DNA of 64,000 bases from Acidobacteriota bacterium (GTDB lineage Bacteria; Acidobacteriota; Terriglobia; Acidiferrales; UBA7541). The notes beneath the pieces were generated by a model. It made no database searches. It saw only the letters and a list, made by a program, of their open reading frames with translations, and was not told the DNA's origin. Shown piece by piece: positions 26,730 to 36,305 of the stretch. The stretch is taken from the NCBI GenBank assembly GCA_003223245.1, contig QHYI01000108.1:1-64000 (forward strand). The letters are read 5' to 3'. Made by a program: the position numbers and the translations under genes. Within the stretch, counting starts at the first letter, position 1. Every line of letters starts with the position of its first letter.

Positions 26730-28121
26730 TCACAGTCCGGAGTAGGTTTGGCGGCGGAGGAATTGGCCGCAGCCGGGGCGGCCGACAAATTTTCCGGAGT
26801 CGATGACCGCGCGGCCGCGAGAGAAAACCGTTTTGGGCGCGCCTTTGATCTTAATGCCCTCGAACATGGAGTAGTCCACGCGCATGTGATGCGTTTTGGC
26901 GCTGATAACTTCTTCGTGGTTGGGATCGAACAGGACCAGGTCGGCGTCCGAGCCGACGGCGATGGTCCCTTTGCGCGGGTAGAGGCCAAAGAGTTTTGCG
27001 GGCGCGGTAGAAACAAGCTGGACAAAGCGGTTCGGCGAAAAATGTTTGCCGTGGACGCCGCCGGTGTAAACGAGGCTCAGGCGATGTTCGATGCCGGGGC
27101 CGCCATTGGGAATTTTGGTGAAGTCTTCCTTGCCCAGCTCTTTCTGCTCCTTAAAGCAGAACGGGCAATGGTCAGTAGAAACGACCTGCAACGTGTCTTT
27201 CGCCAGGCCTTGCCAGAGCTTTTCCTGATGCCATTTTTCGCGCAGGGGCGGCGTGAAAACGTATTTCGCGCCCTCGAAGCCAGGAACGTCAAAATTCTCG
27301 ATCGAAAGATACAAGTATTGCGGGCAGGTTTCCGCGTAGGCGGGCAGGCCGCGGTCGCGCGCTTCGCGGACTTTTTCAAGCGCGTCGTTGCAGGAGAGAT
27401 GCACGATGTAGACGGGCGCGCCGGCCATTTCCGCGAGAGCGATGGCGCGGGAAGTGGCTTCGGCTTCGGCGGTGGTGGGGCGGGTGAGCGCGTGGTACTT
27501 TGGCGCGCGTTTGCCCTCGGCGAGGGCGCGCTGTACGATCACGTCAATCGCGCCGCCGTTTTCCGCGTGCATGCAGATGAGGCCGTTGTGCTGCGCGGCT
27601 TGCCGCATGGCTTTGAAAATGGTGGCGTCATCGAGCATGAACACTCCGGGATACGCCATGAACAGCTTGAAGCTGGTGACGCCGTCGCGAATGAGCTGGC
27701 CCATCTCTTCGAGCTGGGCGCTGCCGAGATCGGTGATGATGCAGTGGAACGCGTAGTCGGTGACGGCTTTGTCGTGGGCTTTTTTCATCCAGGTGTCGAA
27801 AGCCTGGCGCAGCGATTGGCCTTTGTACTGGATGGCGAAGTCGATAAGCGTGGTAGTGCCGCCAAAAGCCGCGGCGATGGTGCCGGTCTCGAAATCGTCG
27901 GAACTGGTGGTGCCGCCGAAGGGCATGTCGAGGTGCGTGTGCACATCGATGCCGCCGGGGATGAGCAGCAGGCCGCTGGCGTCGGTGACGCGGCCGGCGT
28001 TTTCGGCGGGAAGCTGCGCGGCGATGGCGCTGACGCGATCGCCGGTGATTCCGACGTCGGCGCGATAGGTGTCGGTGGCGGTGACCACGGTGGCGTTGCG
28101 AATCACGGTGTCAAATCGCAT
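26730..28121 (-). CDS. hydA: Dihydropyrimidinase / D-hydantoinase
   Basis: This is a 463-residue amidohydrolase that opens dihydropyrimidine or hydantoin rings to N-carbamoyl amino acids. The binuclear metal site is complete: H61 and H63 in DVHTHLD, the carboxylated lysine K152 in SFKLFMAYPG, H184 in MHAENG, H240 in IVHLS, and D316 in STDHCPF. Length is typical of the family. It is the last gene of a minus-strand cluster with a luciferase-like oxidoreductase, an NCS1 transporter and a beta-ureidopropionase-like nitrilase, so reductive pyrimidine degradation is the best guess, with hydantoin use the alternative. Confidence 0.92.
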   Translation of the reverse strand: MRFDTVIRNATVVTATDTYRADVGITGDRVSAIAAQLPAENAGRVTDASGLLLIPGGIDVHTHLDMPFGGTTSSDDFETGTIAAAFGGTTTLIDFAIQYKGQSLRQAFDTWMKKAHDKAVTDYAFHCIITDLGSAQLEEMGQLIRDGVTSFKLFMAYPGVFMLDDATIFKAMRQAAQHNGLICMHAENGGAIDVIVQRALAEGKRAPKYHALTRPTTAEAEATSRAIALAEMAGAPVYIVHLSCNDALEKVREARDRGLPAYAETCPQYLYLSIENFDVPGFEGAKYVFTPPLREKWHQEKLWQGLAKDTLQVVSTDHCPFCFKEQKELGKEDFTKIPNGGPGIEHRLSLVYTGGVHGKHFSPNRFVQLVSTAPAKLFGLYPRKGTIAVGSDADLVLFDPNHEEVISAKTHHMRVDYSMFEGIKIKGAPKTVFSRGRAVIDSGKFVGRPGCGQFLRRQTYSGL

Positions 28122-28177
28122 CGAAGTTCCTCAGGGTTAGAACTATACACTGCACGGGTTGTGATTCGTGACTGGTC

Positions 28178-28210
28178 GAAGAGCAGATTGCTCGTTGCAC
28201 CCGGGATGAC
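28178..28210. repeat. Partial CATTCCGAGC-type repeat, reverse orientation
   Basis: On the minus strand it reads GTCATCCCGGGTGCAACGAG then CAATCTGCTC, matching the order of GTCATTCCGAGCGAAGCGAGGAATCTGCT with several changes. It sits in the gap between the LLM oxidoreductase and hydantoinase genes. Confidence 0.45.
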
Positions 28211-28227
28211 GGGAGAAGCTGAACACA

Positions 28228-29223
28228 TCAACGGCGGTAGTGGCGGAGGATTTTGTGTTTGTAGACGTCGAGGGTTTGCTCTTCGTCGCCGCACATTAAA
28301 TAAATGTTGAATTGCGTAACGCCGGCTTTGCGGAGGCGGTCGAGTTTTTTGCGATGGTCGTCGGGCGCTCCGAGGATGCAGAAGCGGTCGACGACTTCGT
28401 CGCTGACGAAATCGGCGTTATCGCTGCCCACTTCGCAGTGATGAAGATAGTCGTACTTGCCGCGGTTTTTGACGTAGGAAGTCAATGCGGGAGGCAACTC
28501 TTCCGGCTTGTATTTGGAGATCAGGTCCATGACGTGATTCGAGACTAGCGCGGGGAACCAGCGAACGCGCGCGCGCGCGGTCTTCACGTCGTCGGACGGC
28601 CACACTGGTGCCGCCGCCATTACTTGGATTTTGCCGAAGTCGCGGCCGGCTTCTTTGGCGCCTTCACGCGCGAAGCCGAGGCACCATTCGATGAGATCGG
28701 GGTCGGCAAACTGGAGAATGACGCCATCGCCGATGCGGCCCGCGGTGCGGAGAGCCTTTGGGCCATAGCCCGCGACCCAAACGCGCGGGACTTGGCCATT
28801 CGCCCAGGGAAATTTTGTGGGAACGCCGTCGACGTTGACGGTTTTGCCGGCGTTCAAATTGCGGAAAACGCGAACGAATTCTTCGAGGGTTTCGAGGGTG
28901 GCGGGCTTTTTGCCGAGGACGCGGCGGGAGCTGTCGCCACGCCCGATGCCAAGCTCCATGCGGCCATGCGAGGCAAGGTTGAGCGTGGCGAACAGGCTCG
29001 AGGAAACGGTGACGTCGCGGACAGCGGGATTGGTGACACACGTGCCGAGGCGAATTTTTTTCGTATTGGCAGCCATCAGGGTGAGCAGAGGAAACGGCTC
29101 CTTCCAGATGACGTGGGAGTCGAACATCCAGGCGTAAGAGAAGCCGGAGGCTTCGGCCTGTTCGGTGAGTTTAACAATGCGGTCGATAGAGATGTCAGGC
29201 TTGATGGTGATGCCGAAGTCCAT
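28228..29223 (-). CDS. LLM-class (luciferase-like) flavin/F420 oxidoreductase
   Basis: This is a 331-residue TIM-barrel oxidoreductase of the bacterial luciferase-like superfamily, in the subgroup close to methylene-tetrahydromethanopterin reductase. MDFGITIKPDISIDRIVKLT, FSYAWMFDSHVIWKEPFPLL, IRLGTCVTNPAVRDVTVSSS and GRMELGIGRGDSSRRVLGKK are typical of proteins named F420-dependent, though some relatives occur in organisms without F420. The ATG at 29223 follows GAGGA and begins exactly at the conserved strand; a longer frame to 29379 is rejected. The reaction is unknown. Its place between hydantoinase and NCS1 transporter genes suggests it acts on a pyrimidine or hydantoin-like ring. Confidence 0.88.
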   Translation of the reverse strand: MDFGITIKPDISIDRIVKLTEQAEASGFSYAWMFDSHVIWKEPFPLLTLMAANTKKIRLGTCVTNPAVRDVTVSSSLFATLNLASHGRMELGIGRGDSSRRVLGKKPATLETLEEFVRVFRNLNAGKTVNVDGVPTKFPWANGQVPRVWVAGYGPKALRTAGRIGDGVILQFADPDLIEWCLGFAREGAKEAGRDFGKIQVMAAAPVWPSDDVKTARARVRWFPALVSNHVMDLISKYKPEELPPALTSYVKNRGKYDYLHHCEVGSDNADFVSDEVVDRFCILGAPDDHRKKLDRLRKAGVTQFNIYLMCGDEEQTLDVYKHKILRHYRR

Positions 29224-29235
29224 GGGGTTCCTCAC

Positions 29236-29330
29236 GCAAGTTGACGGTCGAAAGTCCAGAGTTGAACAAAACAAAGGAAAGGAAAGGATAACGCAGAGAC
29301 ACAGAGCGCCGAGAGAAACGCGTAGAATTT
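29236..29330. repeat. Intergenic C/T-rich plus GTCGAC repeat, copy 3 (reverse)
   Basis: Read on the minus strand: a CTCTGTGTCTCTGCG word, then a TTTCC/TTTG tract, then TTCAACTCTGGACTTTCGAC and CGTCAACTT. The order matches copy 1 at 8885-8985. Confidence 0.55.
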
Positions 29331-29404
29331 TGCAACCGCTGCCGCGATGGGGGCTCCTTGTCAGGGGATAAAGCGGCATGGAATTCCATCCAGCTCCGGC
29401 CTTC

Positions 29405-30838
29405 TCAATCTGCCGCCTGGGGGACGGCCGCGGGTTTGGGCATTAGCGCAAAGTAAACGCCAAAGCTGACGAAAAAACCAACGAACCAGGCGTAATCGTA
29501 AAGGACGCGCAGCGGCGAAACGATCAAGCCCACGAAGGCAACGCCCGCGCCTGCAGCCAAAGCAACGACGCCGGTCCAGTGGAAGCCGCGCAGATATTCG
29601 TACTGGCCGCCGCGACGGTAAAGATCCTCAGCAGCGAGAACGGTCTTGCGCACGACGAAATAATCGCAAATGAGGACTCCTGCTATAGGCCCGAGAAAAC
29701 CGGAATAGCCCACGAGCCAGGTGAAGATGTAACTCCCGTAGCTAGCGAGGAGCTTCCAAGGCTGCATGAGCAGGCCCACGACGGCGGTGAGCAGGCCGCC
29801 CACGCGGAAACTGATTCGTCGCGGAGAAAGATTCGAGAAGTCGTTAGCGGGGGAGACGACATTGGCGGCGACATTGACGTTCAGCGTGGCCATAAGCAAA
29901 GCGATCATGGCAACAACGACGGCCCAGGGATTGCCAAGACGTGCCAGAACTTTTACGGGATCCCAGATGGCCTGTCCAAAAATAATCATCGTGGCGGAAG
30001 TGACCGCGATGCCGATGAAGGAATAGAAGGTCATGGTGGCGGGCAGGCCAAGGGCCTGGCCGACCATTTGGTCGCGCTGGCTGCGGGCATAGCGGGTGAA
30101 GTCGGGAATGTTCAGCGAAACGGTAGCCCAGAAGCCAACAACGCCGGTGAGCGAGGGAATAAAGAAGCGGAAGAATTCGCCAAAGGATTGAAATTTCGAG
30201 GGCGTGGAGAGCATGGGGCCGAAACCACCGGCTTTGCCGCGCGCCCAGAGCAGCAGTAGCAGGCCGATGAGAAGCAAGAAAGGCGCAGAGATGCCCTGCA
30301 GGAAGCGAATGGTCTCGATGCCGCGGAGAATGACAAAGACGTTGAGAAGCCAGAACAGAACGAAGCAGACCGCCGCGCCAGAATGAAATTTGGCCCAGCC
30401 CGGCGCGAGAGCGACGATCATGGCATTGATGGCTTCGCCGCCAATCCAGGTTTGAATGCCAAACCAGCCGCAGGCCACCAGGGCGCGAAGAATGGCGGGG
30501 ATGTTGGCGCCAAGTACGCCGAACGAAGCGCGGGCAAAGACAGGAAACGGGATGCCGTATTGCGCGCCGGCGTGAGCGTTAAGAAGCATAGGAATCAACA
30601 CCAGGACGTTGCCGAGAAAAACGGTAAAGAGGGCCTGGCTCCAGTTCATGCCGCCGGCAATCATGCCGCTGGCCAGCATGTAAGTGGGAATGTTGACGCT
30701 CATAGAGATCCAAAGAGCAGCGTAATTGTAAGTACGCCAGCGGCGACGCTCGGACGCAACAGGAGCAAGATCCTTGTTGTAGAGAGAGCTGGACTCGATG
30801 GTGCTGGCGTGAAGGGCTGCGGTATCTAAATGGCTCAT
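29405..30838 (-). CDS. NCS1-family nucleobase/hydantoin/allantoin transporter
   Basis: This is a 477-residue membrane protein with about twelve hydrophobic segments. SLYNKDLAPVASERRRWRTY NYAALWISMSVN is the NCS1 N-terminal signature, and VACGWFGIQTWIGGEAI, GFWATVSLNIPDFTRYARSQ and ATLNVNVAANVVSPANDFSN hold the Trp, Trp and Asn positions that line the substrate site in Mhp1-like transporters. NCS1 proteins import uracil, cytosine, allantoin, hydantoins or thiamin with sodium or protons. The flanking hydrolases point to uracil, dihydropyrimidines or hydantoins. Confidence 0.9.
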   Translation of the reverse strand: MSHLDTAALHASTIESSSLYNKDLAPVASERRRWRTYNYAALWISMSVNIPTYMLASGMIAGGMNWSQALFTVFLGNVLVLIPMLLNAHAGAQYGIPFPVFARASFGVLGANIPAILRALVACGWFGIQTWIGGEAINAMIVALAPGWAKFHSGAAVCFVLFWLLNVFVILRGIETIRFLQGISAPFLLLIGLLLLLWARGKAGGFGPMLSTPSKFQSFGEFFRFFIPSLTGVVGFWATVSLNIPDFTRYARSQRDQMVGQALGLPATMTFYSFIGIAVTSATMIIFGQAIWDPVKVLARLGNPWAVVVAMIALLMATLNVNVAANVVSPANDFSNLSPRRISFRVGGLLTAVVGLLMQPWKLLASYGSYIFTWLVGYSGFLGPIAGVLICDYFVVRKTVLAAEDLYRRGGQYEYLRGFHWTGVVALAAGAGVAFVGLIVSPLRVLYDYAWFVGFFVSFGVYFALMPKPAAVPQAAD

Positions 30839-30841
30839 GGA

Positions 30842-30872
30842 AGTCTTAAGTTATAGGTTTTAAGTTGTAAGT
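30842..30872. repeat. Short TTAAGTT direct repeats
   Basis: GTCTTAAGTTATAGGTTTTA followed by AGTTGTAAGT gives two imperfect copies of TTAAGTTRTARGT in tandem, directly before the NCS1 start codon. They could act in regulation or be degenerate repeat debris. Confidence 0.35.
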
Positions 30873-31050
30873 AAACCCCAAAATAGAGCCGGTTCTTGCC
30901 TATGCCCCTCGTTTGGACCGCGTTGCTAGAAAGCAAAAACCGGTCAAAACCAAGATGCTGGGCCGCAGCCCGGCGCCGCAAGTACTTTCAACTTTTGCGA
31001 CTCCAGCGGGCAGTGCCTTCCCACATTCGACCAACAACGCAAGCGGAATT

Positions 31051-31962
31051 TCAATCGGCGGCTTCGCTGGAACTGGCAGATTCCGCGGCGCGCGTGCGTG
31101 TAATTTCTCCATAGGTCTCGGGGCGCCGATCGCGGAAAAACTGCCAGGTGTCACGAACCTTTTGAATTTCATCGAGATCGAGGTCTGCGACGAGCAGTTC
31201 ATCTTTGTCGCGGCTGGCTTGGGCAATAATTTTCCCGCGCGGATTGCAAAAGTAGCTCTTGCCGTAGAATTCGCCAATTTTCCAGGGACCTTCCGTGCCG
31301 ACGCGGTTGATGGCAGCGACAAAATAGGCGTTGGCGACGGCGTGGGCGGGCTGTTCGAGTTCCCAGAGATATTCGGAGAGGCCCGCAACGGTGGCCGAGG
31401 GATTGTAAACAATTTCCGCGCCGTTGAGGCCAAGGATTCGCGCGCCTTCGGGGAAATGCCGGTCGTAACAAATGTACACGCCGACGCGAGCGTAGCGCGT
31501 GTCAAAGACGGGATAACCGGCATTTCCGGGCGTGAAGTAAAATTTTTCCCAAAACCCGGGATGGCAGTGCGGAATATGGTGCTTGCGGTATTTGCCCAAA
31601 TAGCGTCCGTCGGCGTCGATGACTGCGGCGGTGTTGTAATAAACGCCGGTCATTTCCACTTCGTAGACCGGGACAATCAGAACCATCTGATATTTTTTCG
31701 CGAGTTTTTGCATCAGGGAGATGGTGGGGCCGTTGGGAACGCGCTCGGTCAGTTCATACCAGCGGGTCTCCTGCTCGGCACAGAAATAAGGGCCGTAGAA
31801 AAGTTCCTGGAGGCCCAGGATTTGTATTTTTTTCTTAGCCGCGGCGGCAATGAGACCCTCGTGCTTGGCGATCATTTTCTTTTTTATGTCGGGAAGCAAA
31901 TATTTCTCTGAAGACCAATCACAGTGAGCTTGAATCAGGCCGCAGCGAACGACGCGAGGCAT
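31051..31962 (-). CDS. Nitrilase-superfamily amidase, beta-ureidopropionase-like
   Basis: This is a 303-residue enzyme with the complete nitrilase triad: E53 in LQELFYGPYFC, K127 in GKYRKHHIP and C165 in YICYDRHFPEG. NGAEIVYNPSATVAGLSEYL WELEQPAHAVANAYFVAAIN RVGTE resembles animal beta-ureidopropionase closely in my memory, so N-carbamoyl-beta-alanine hydrolysis (beta-alanine, ammonia and carbon dioxide release) is the likely reaction; N-carbamoyl-D-amino acid hydrolysis is the alternative. GGAGG lies six bases before the ATG. It is the first gene of the four-gene cluster. Confidence 0.88.
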   Translation of the reverse strand: MPRVVRCGLIQAHCDWSSEKYLLPDIKKKMIAKHEGLIAAAAKKKIQILGLQELFYGPYFCAEQETRWYELTERVPNGPTISLMQKLAKKYQMVLIVPVYEVEMTGVYYNTAAVIDADGRYLGKYRKHHIPHCHPGFWEKFYFTPGNAGYPVFDTRYARVGVYICYDRHFPEGARILGLNGAEIVYNPSATVAGLSEYLWELEQPAHAVANAYFVAAINRVGTEGPWKIGEFYGKSYFCNPRGKIIAQASRDKDELLVADLDLDEIQKVRDTWQFFRDRRPETYGEITRTRAAESASSSEAAD

Positions 31963-32432
31963 ACTGCACCTCCGAAAAAATCGCAGGAAAAAGTCTACCT
32001 CTCAGGAGTTTACCCTACAAGCCGGTGCCGCTGGTATTTCAGGCAGGTAATTTTTCGGGGGAGTAGAGCTTTTTTACCAGGAAATAGTATGGAGTGTGTT
32101 GAAAACAAAGGGATTAAGTATGGCGAAGAGGTTGCAGTTCTTGAAAGCCGTGGGGGAGGCGAGCCGAGGATCCCTTTAGGGGATTGAGGGCTGGGCCGGT
32201 TCGCTTCTCCCCGATACTTTCGCCGATTCGGTGAGCAGACTGACTCCTGCTGAGCCTCACCAAGCCACCCTAAGAAACACCCCGGAAATATAAAAAGTCG
32301 GCGAAAGTGTGAGTGTGTCTTTCCGGCGTGAGCCGGCCAGAAATCCGAAGTCAAAAGCCAAGACAATTCTGAAAGCGAAGGACGGACCTGGACGCAACCC
32401 GTGTTACCAGGCCTACAGGTTAGCAGGGATGA
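31963..32432. other. Intergenic region, 470 bases, no gene seen
   Basis: Both flanking genes are on the minus strand, so this holds the end of the oxidase operon transcript and the promoter of the pyrimidine cluster. Small hairpins are visible: CCGGC/GCCGG around GTGA at 32323-32336 and ATCCC/GGGAT near 32171-32184. Neither has a T tract. TTGTAGGGTAAACT occurs on the minus strand near 32010, but no clear promoter pair stands out. Confidence 0.45.
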
Positions 32433-32765
32433 TCAGACGCGGTAAAAAACCGCAGGTGGGACGAGGCGGCTCATGCGCGGCTGGCGGGTCTGATAATCGG
32501 CGAGAGTGAGCGCCAGCATGATGGCCAGCCAGAAGATCGCACAAACGATGACCAGCCGGGTACGCCCCACGCTGTAACGGGCGTGCATGAAGAAAAGAAC
32601 GACCAGCGTGGCCTTGGCGGTGGCGATGCCGAGGGCGATGACAATATTGAACGGGCCAAAGTTCTGGAAGGCCGCCCAAGTGGTGAGGCTCGTGCCGATA
32701 ACCAGCGCGATGAAGATGGTGAAGTAGATTTTCGGCGAAACGATGTGTTCGGAATGTTCAGGCAC
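32433..32765 (-). CDS. Cytochrome c oxidase subunit IV
   Basis: This is a 110-residue protein with three hydrophobic segments (YFTIFIALVIGTSLTTWAAF, NIVIALGIATAKATLVVLFF and VIVCAIFWLAIMLALTLADY). The AKATLVVLFFMHARYS segment is the prokaryotic subunit IV (COX4_pro/CtaF) signature. It is the last gene of the act-caa3 operon and lies 20 bases after the subunit III gene. It supports assembly or stability of the oxidase in the inner membrane. Confidence 0.9.
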   Translation of the reverse strand: MPEHSEHIVSPKIYFTIFIALVIGTSLTTWAAFQNFGPFNIVIALGIATAKATLVVLFFMHARYSVGRTRLVIVCAIFWLAIMLALTLADYQTRQPRMSRLVPPAVFYRV

Positions 32766-32785
32766 GTGGTCTTCTCCCCATTTTC

Positions 32786-33517
32786 CTAGCGATGCCGGTC
32801 AATCAGATAAAACAGCGGAAACAGATAAATCCAGACAATATCGACGAAATGCCAGTACAAGCCGATGTTCTCGACAGGGGTGTGGTAGTGCGGAGTAAAT
32901 CGGCCTTTTAGCGATGCGCCGATGAGCCACATCACCAGGCCGGCGCCAACGACCATGTGCAAGGCGTGAAGACCGGTCATGGCGAAATAAAGGGAAAAAT
33001 AAAGCTGCGCGTGAGAATTGGTATCAGGATCGGAAGCCAAGGCTTTCGCCAGTTCTTCCTTCTCGAAAGCAATTTCTTTGGGATCGTCCCCCGGAGCAGG
33101 GTGGTTGACGTGGTAAGAGATGTCAAAACTGCGGCCGGGGACGAGGTGATGGTGGAATTTCTGCTTGTATTCGACAAATTTGATGCCCAGGAAGGCGCAG
33201 CCGAGCACCAGGGTGAGAACCAGAAAAAGCGGAACAAGTTTTTTCTTGCCGGTTTGCGCGCACCAGACGGCCATAGCCATGGTAAAGCTGCTCAGGATGA
33301 GCACCAGGGTATTGGTAGTGCCGAGGGTGATATCCAGATCGTTGCTGCCGACGCCGAAGGCCGTGAAGTATGCGTGGCGGTTGATGGTATAGGTCAGGAA
33401 CATGCCGCCAAAGAACAACACTTCGGTAGCCAGGAAGACCCACATGCCGAAAGTGGCGGACTCCCTCTGTTGTTCCAAGGTTTGAAAATGCCCGAACAGC
33501 TCTCCGGTGCGATGCAC
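32786..33517 (-). CDS. coxC: Cytochrome c oxidase subunit III (caa3)
   Basis: This is a 243-residue protein with seven hydrophobic segments. ATFGMWVFLATEVLFFGGMF at about 20-40 is the subunit III signature including the conserved Glu, and SLYFAMTGLHALHMVVGAGL and GLYWHFVDIVWIYLFPLFYL close the protein. A charged stretch (PAPGDDPKEIAFEKEELAKA) between helices is an insertion relative to short subunit III proteins. Subunit III carries no metal; it stabilises proton uptake in subunit I. It is separated from coxA by 122 bases containing two hairpin repeats, the only long gap in the operon. Confidence 0.93.
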   Translation of the reverse strand: MHRTGELFGHFQTLEQQRESATFGMWVFLATEVLFFGGMFLTYTINRHAYFTAFGVGSNDLDITLGTTNTLVLILSSFTMAMAVWCAQTGKKKLVPLFLVLTLVLGCAFLGIKFVEYKQKFHHHLVPGRSFDISYHVNHPAPGDDPKEIAFEKEELAKALASDPDTNSHAQLYFSLYFAMTGLHALHMVVGAGLVMWLIGASLKGRFTPHYHTPVENIGLYWHFVDIVWIYLFPLFYLIDRHR

Positions 33518-33536
33518 GCGGCACTCCTTTTCTTTT

Positions 33537-33637
33537 GCCGGGTTAAAGCCCGGCCTCCAAAAAATCCACTGAGCGGCATTGTTAAGTGCGGCCGCTCAGT
33601 TACGTTCAGAACAAACAGGACAGACCAAAGTCTGTCC
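33537..33637. repeat. Two hairpin repeats between coxA and coxC
   Basis: GCCGGG/CCCGGC around TTAAAG at 33537-33554 and GGACAGAC/GTCTGTCC around CAAA at 33618-33637 are both perfect stems. The second is followed by TAC, as in other members of the GTAG/CTAC hairpin group. They may stabilise or attenuate the transcript between oxidase genes. Confidence 0.6.
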
Positions 33638-33639
33638 TA

Positions 33640-35313
<1,674 letters not shown>

Positions 35314-35317
35314 AGTC

Positions 35318-36301
35318 CTATTTCTTCCTTGCGGACGGCGCAATCCCGGCACCCTTAGCGGGCACGGGCTGTGATTGCAACGACTTGATATAAGAAGTGA
35401 GTGCGATGATTTGCTCCTCCGTCAGTTGGCCCTGGAACGTGGGCATGAGCGGCTGGTAGCCGGCCACAATCTTGGCATTAGGCTGGAGAATGGATTCACG
35501 GATGTAGGCGTCGTCGGCGGTGACCGTAGTGCCGTCGGCCAAAAGCACTTGCGCGCCGTACAGTCCATTAAGCGAGGGAGCGCGGCCAGAGCCGTCGGCA
35601 ATGTGGCAGGTGGCGCAGGCCTTATCCTCGAAGAGTTTTGCGCCGACGTCGACGGGATTCGCTGCGCCGCCCGAGGTACCGGAAAGCCATGCGGCGTAAT
35701 CCGTGGGGTCCATGACCGTGACCCATCCTCCCATCAAGGCATGGTTCGTGCCGCAATACTGCGAGCAGAAAAAGTGGTAGCGGCCCGGCTTGGTAGGACG
35801 AAACCACATGGTGTTGTAGCGGCCGGGCACGACGTCCATCTTCACGCGAAACGCGGGGACAAAGAAATCATGGACCACATCCTCGCTGGCCAAGATGAGC
35901 CGAATGTTACGCCCCACGGGCACGTGCAGCTCGTTAATCTCCTTCAGGCCGTTGGGCTGCTGCGCCTTCCACATCCATTGCTTGCCGACGACATAGATGT
36001 CGAGAGTGTCCGGCGGGGTGTGGCGATAGTCCACGTAAACGGCCGCGCCCCAGCCAAACATGCTCAGCGCAAGAATGGAAGGAATGATGATCCAAGTGGC
36101 TTCGAGGCGCATATCACCGTGAATAGGAGCACCTACTTCATCGGGACGCTTGCGGTGGTATTTGAAGAAGAAATAGACGATGGCCGCGGTGATAAGGAAG
36201 GCGAAGAAGACGCAGACGTACGTGAGGTACGTCATCAGGTCGTCCACGCGCGGCGCGAAGTTGGACGCCGCCGGGGGATACAGTGGAAATTGCGATTGCA
36301 C
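35318..36301 (-). CDS. coxB: Cytochrome c oxidase subunit II with fused cytochrome c (caa3)
   Basis: This is a 327-residue protein. Two transmembrane helices lie at about 25-48 and 70-90. The periplasmic CuA domain has the full ligand set H144, C179, C183, H187 and M190 in [14 protein letters not shown]-terminal class I cytochrome c domain carries CATCH at 229-233 and a likely axial Met in [11 protein letters not shown]. This fusion defines caa3-type oxidases, which take electrons from a bound or soluble cytochrome, here presumably from the ActE heme. It ends four bases before coxA. Confidence 0.95.
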   Translation of the reverse strand: MQSQFPLYPPAASNFAPRVDDLMTYLTYVCVFFAFLITAAIVYFFFKYHRKRPDEVGAPIHGDMRLEATWIIIPSILALSMFGWGAAVYVDYRHTPPDTLDIYVVGKQWMWKAQQPNGLKEINELHVPVGRNIRLILASEDVVHDFFVPAFRVKMDVVPGRYNTMWFRPTKPGRYHFFCSQYCGTNHALMGGWVTVMDPTDYAAWLSGTSGGAANPVDVGAKLFEDKACATCHIADGSGRAPSLNGLYGAQVLLADGTTVTADDAYIRESILQPNAKIVAGYQPLMPTFQGQLTEEQIIALTSYIKSLQSQPVPAKGAGIAPSARKK

Positions 36302-36305
36302 GGCT

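Noticed and set aside
26748-28310. Plus-strand ORF of 520 codons opposite the hydantoinase gene
   Set aside because: Low-complexity Gly/Ala/Val-rich antisense frame; the minus strand encodes an intact hydantoinase with all metal ligands.
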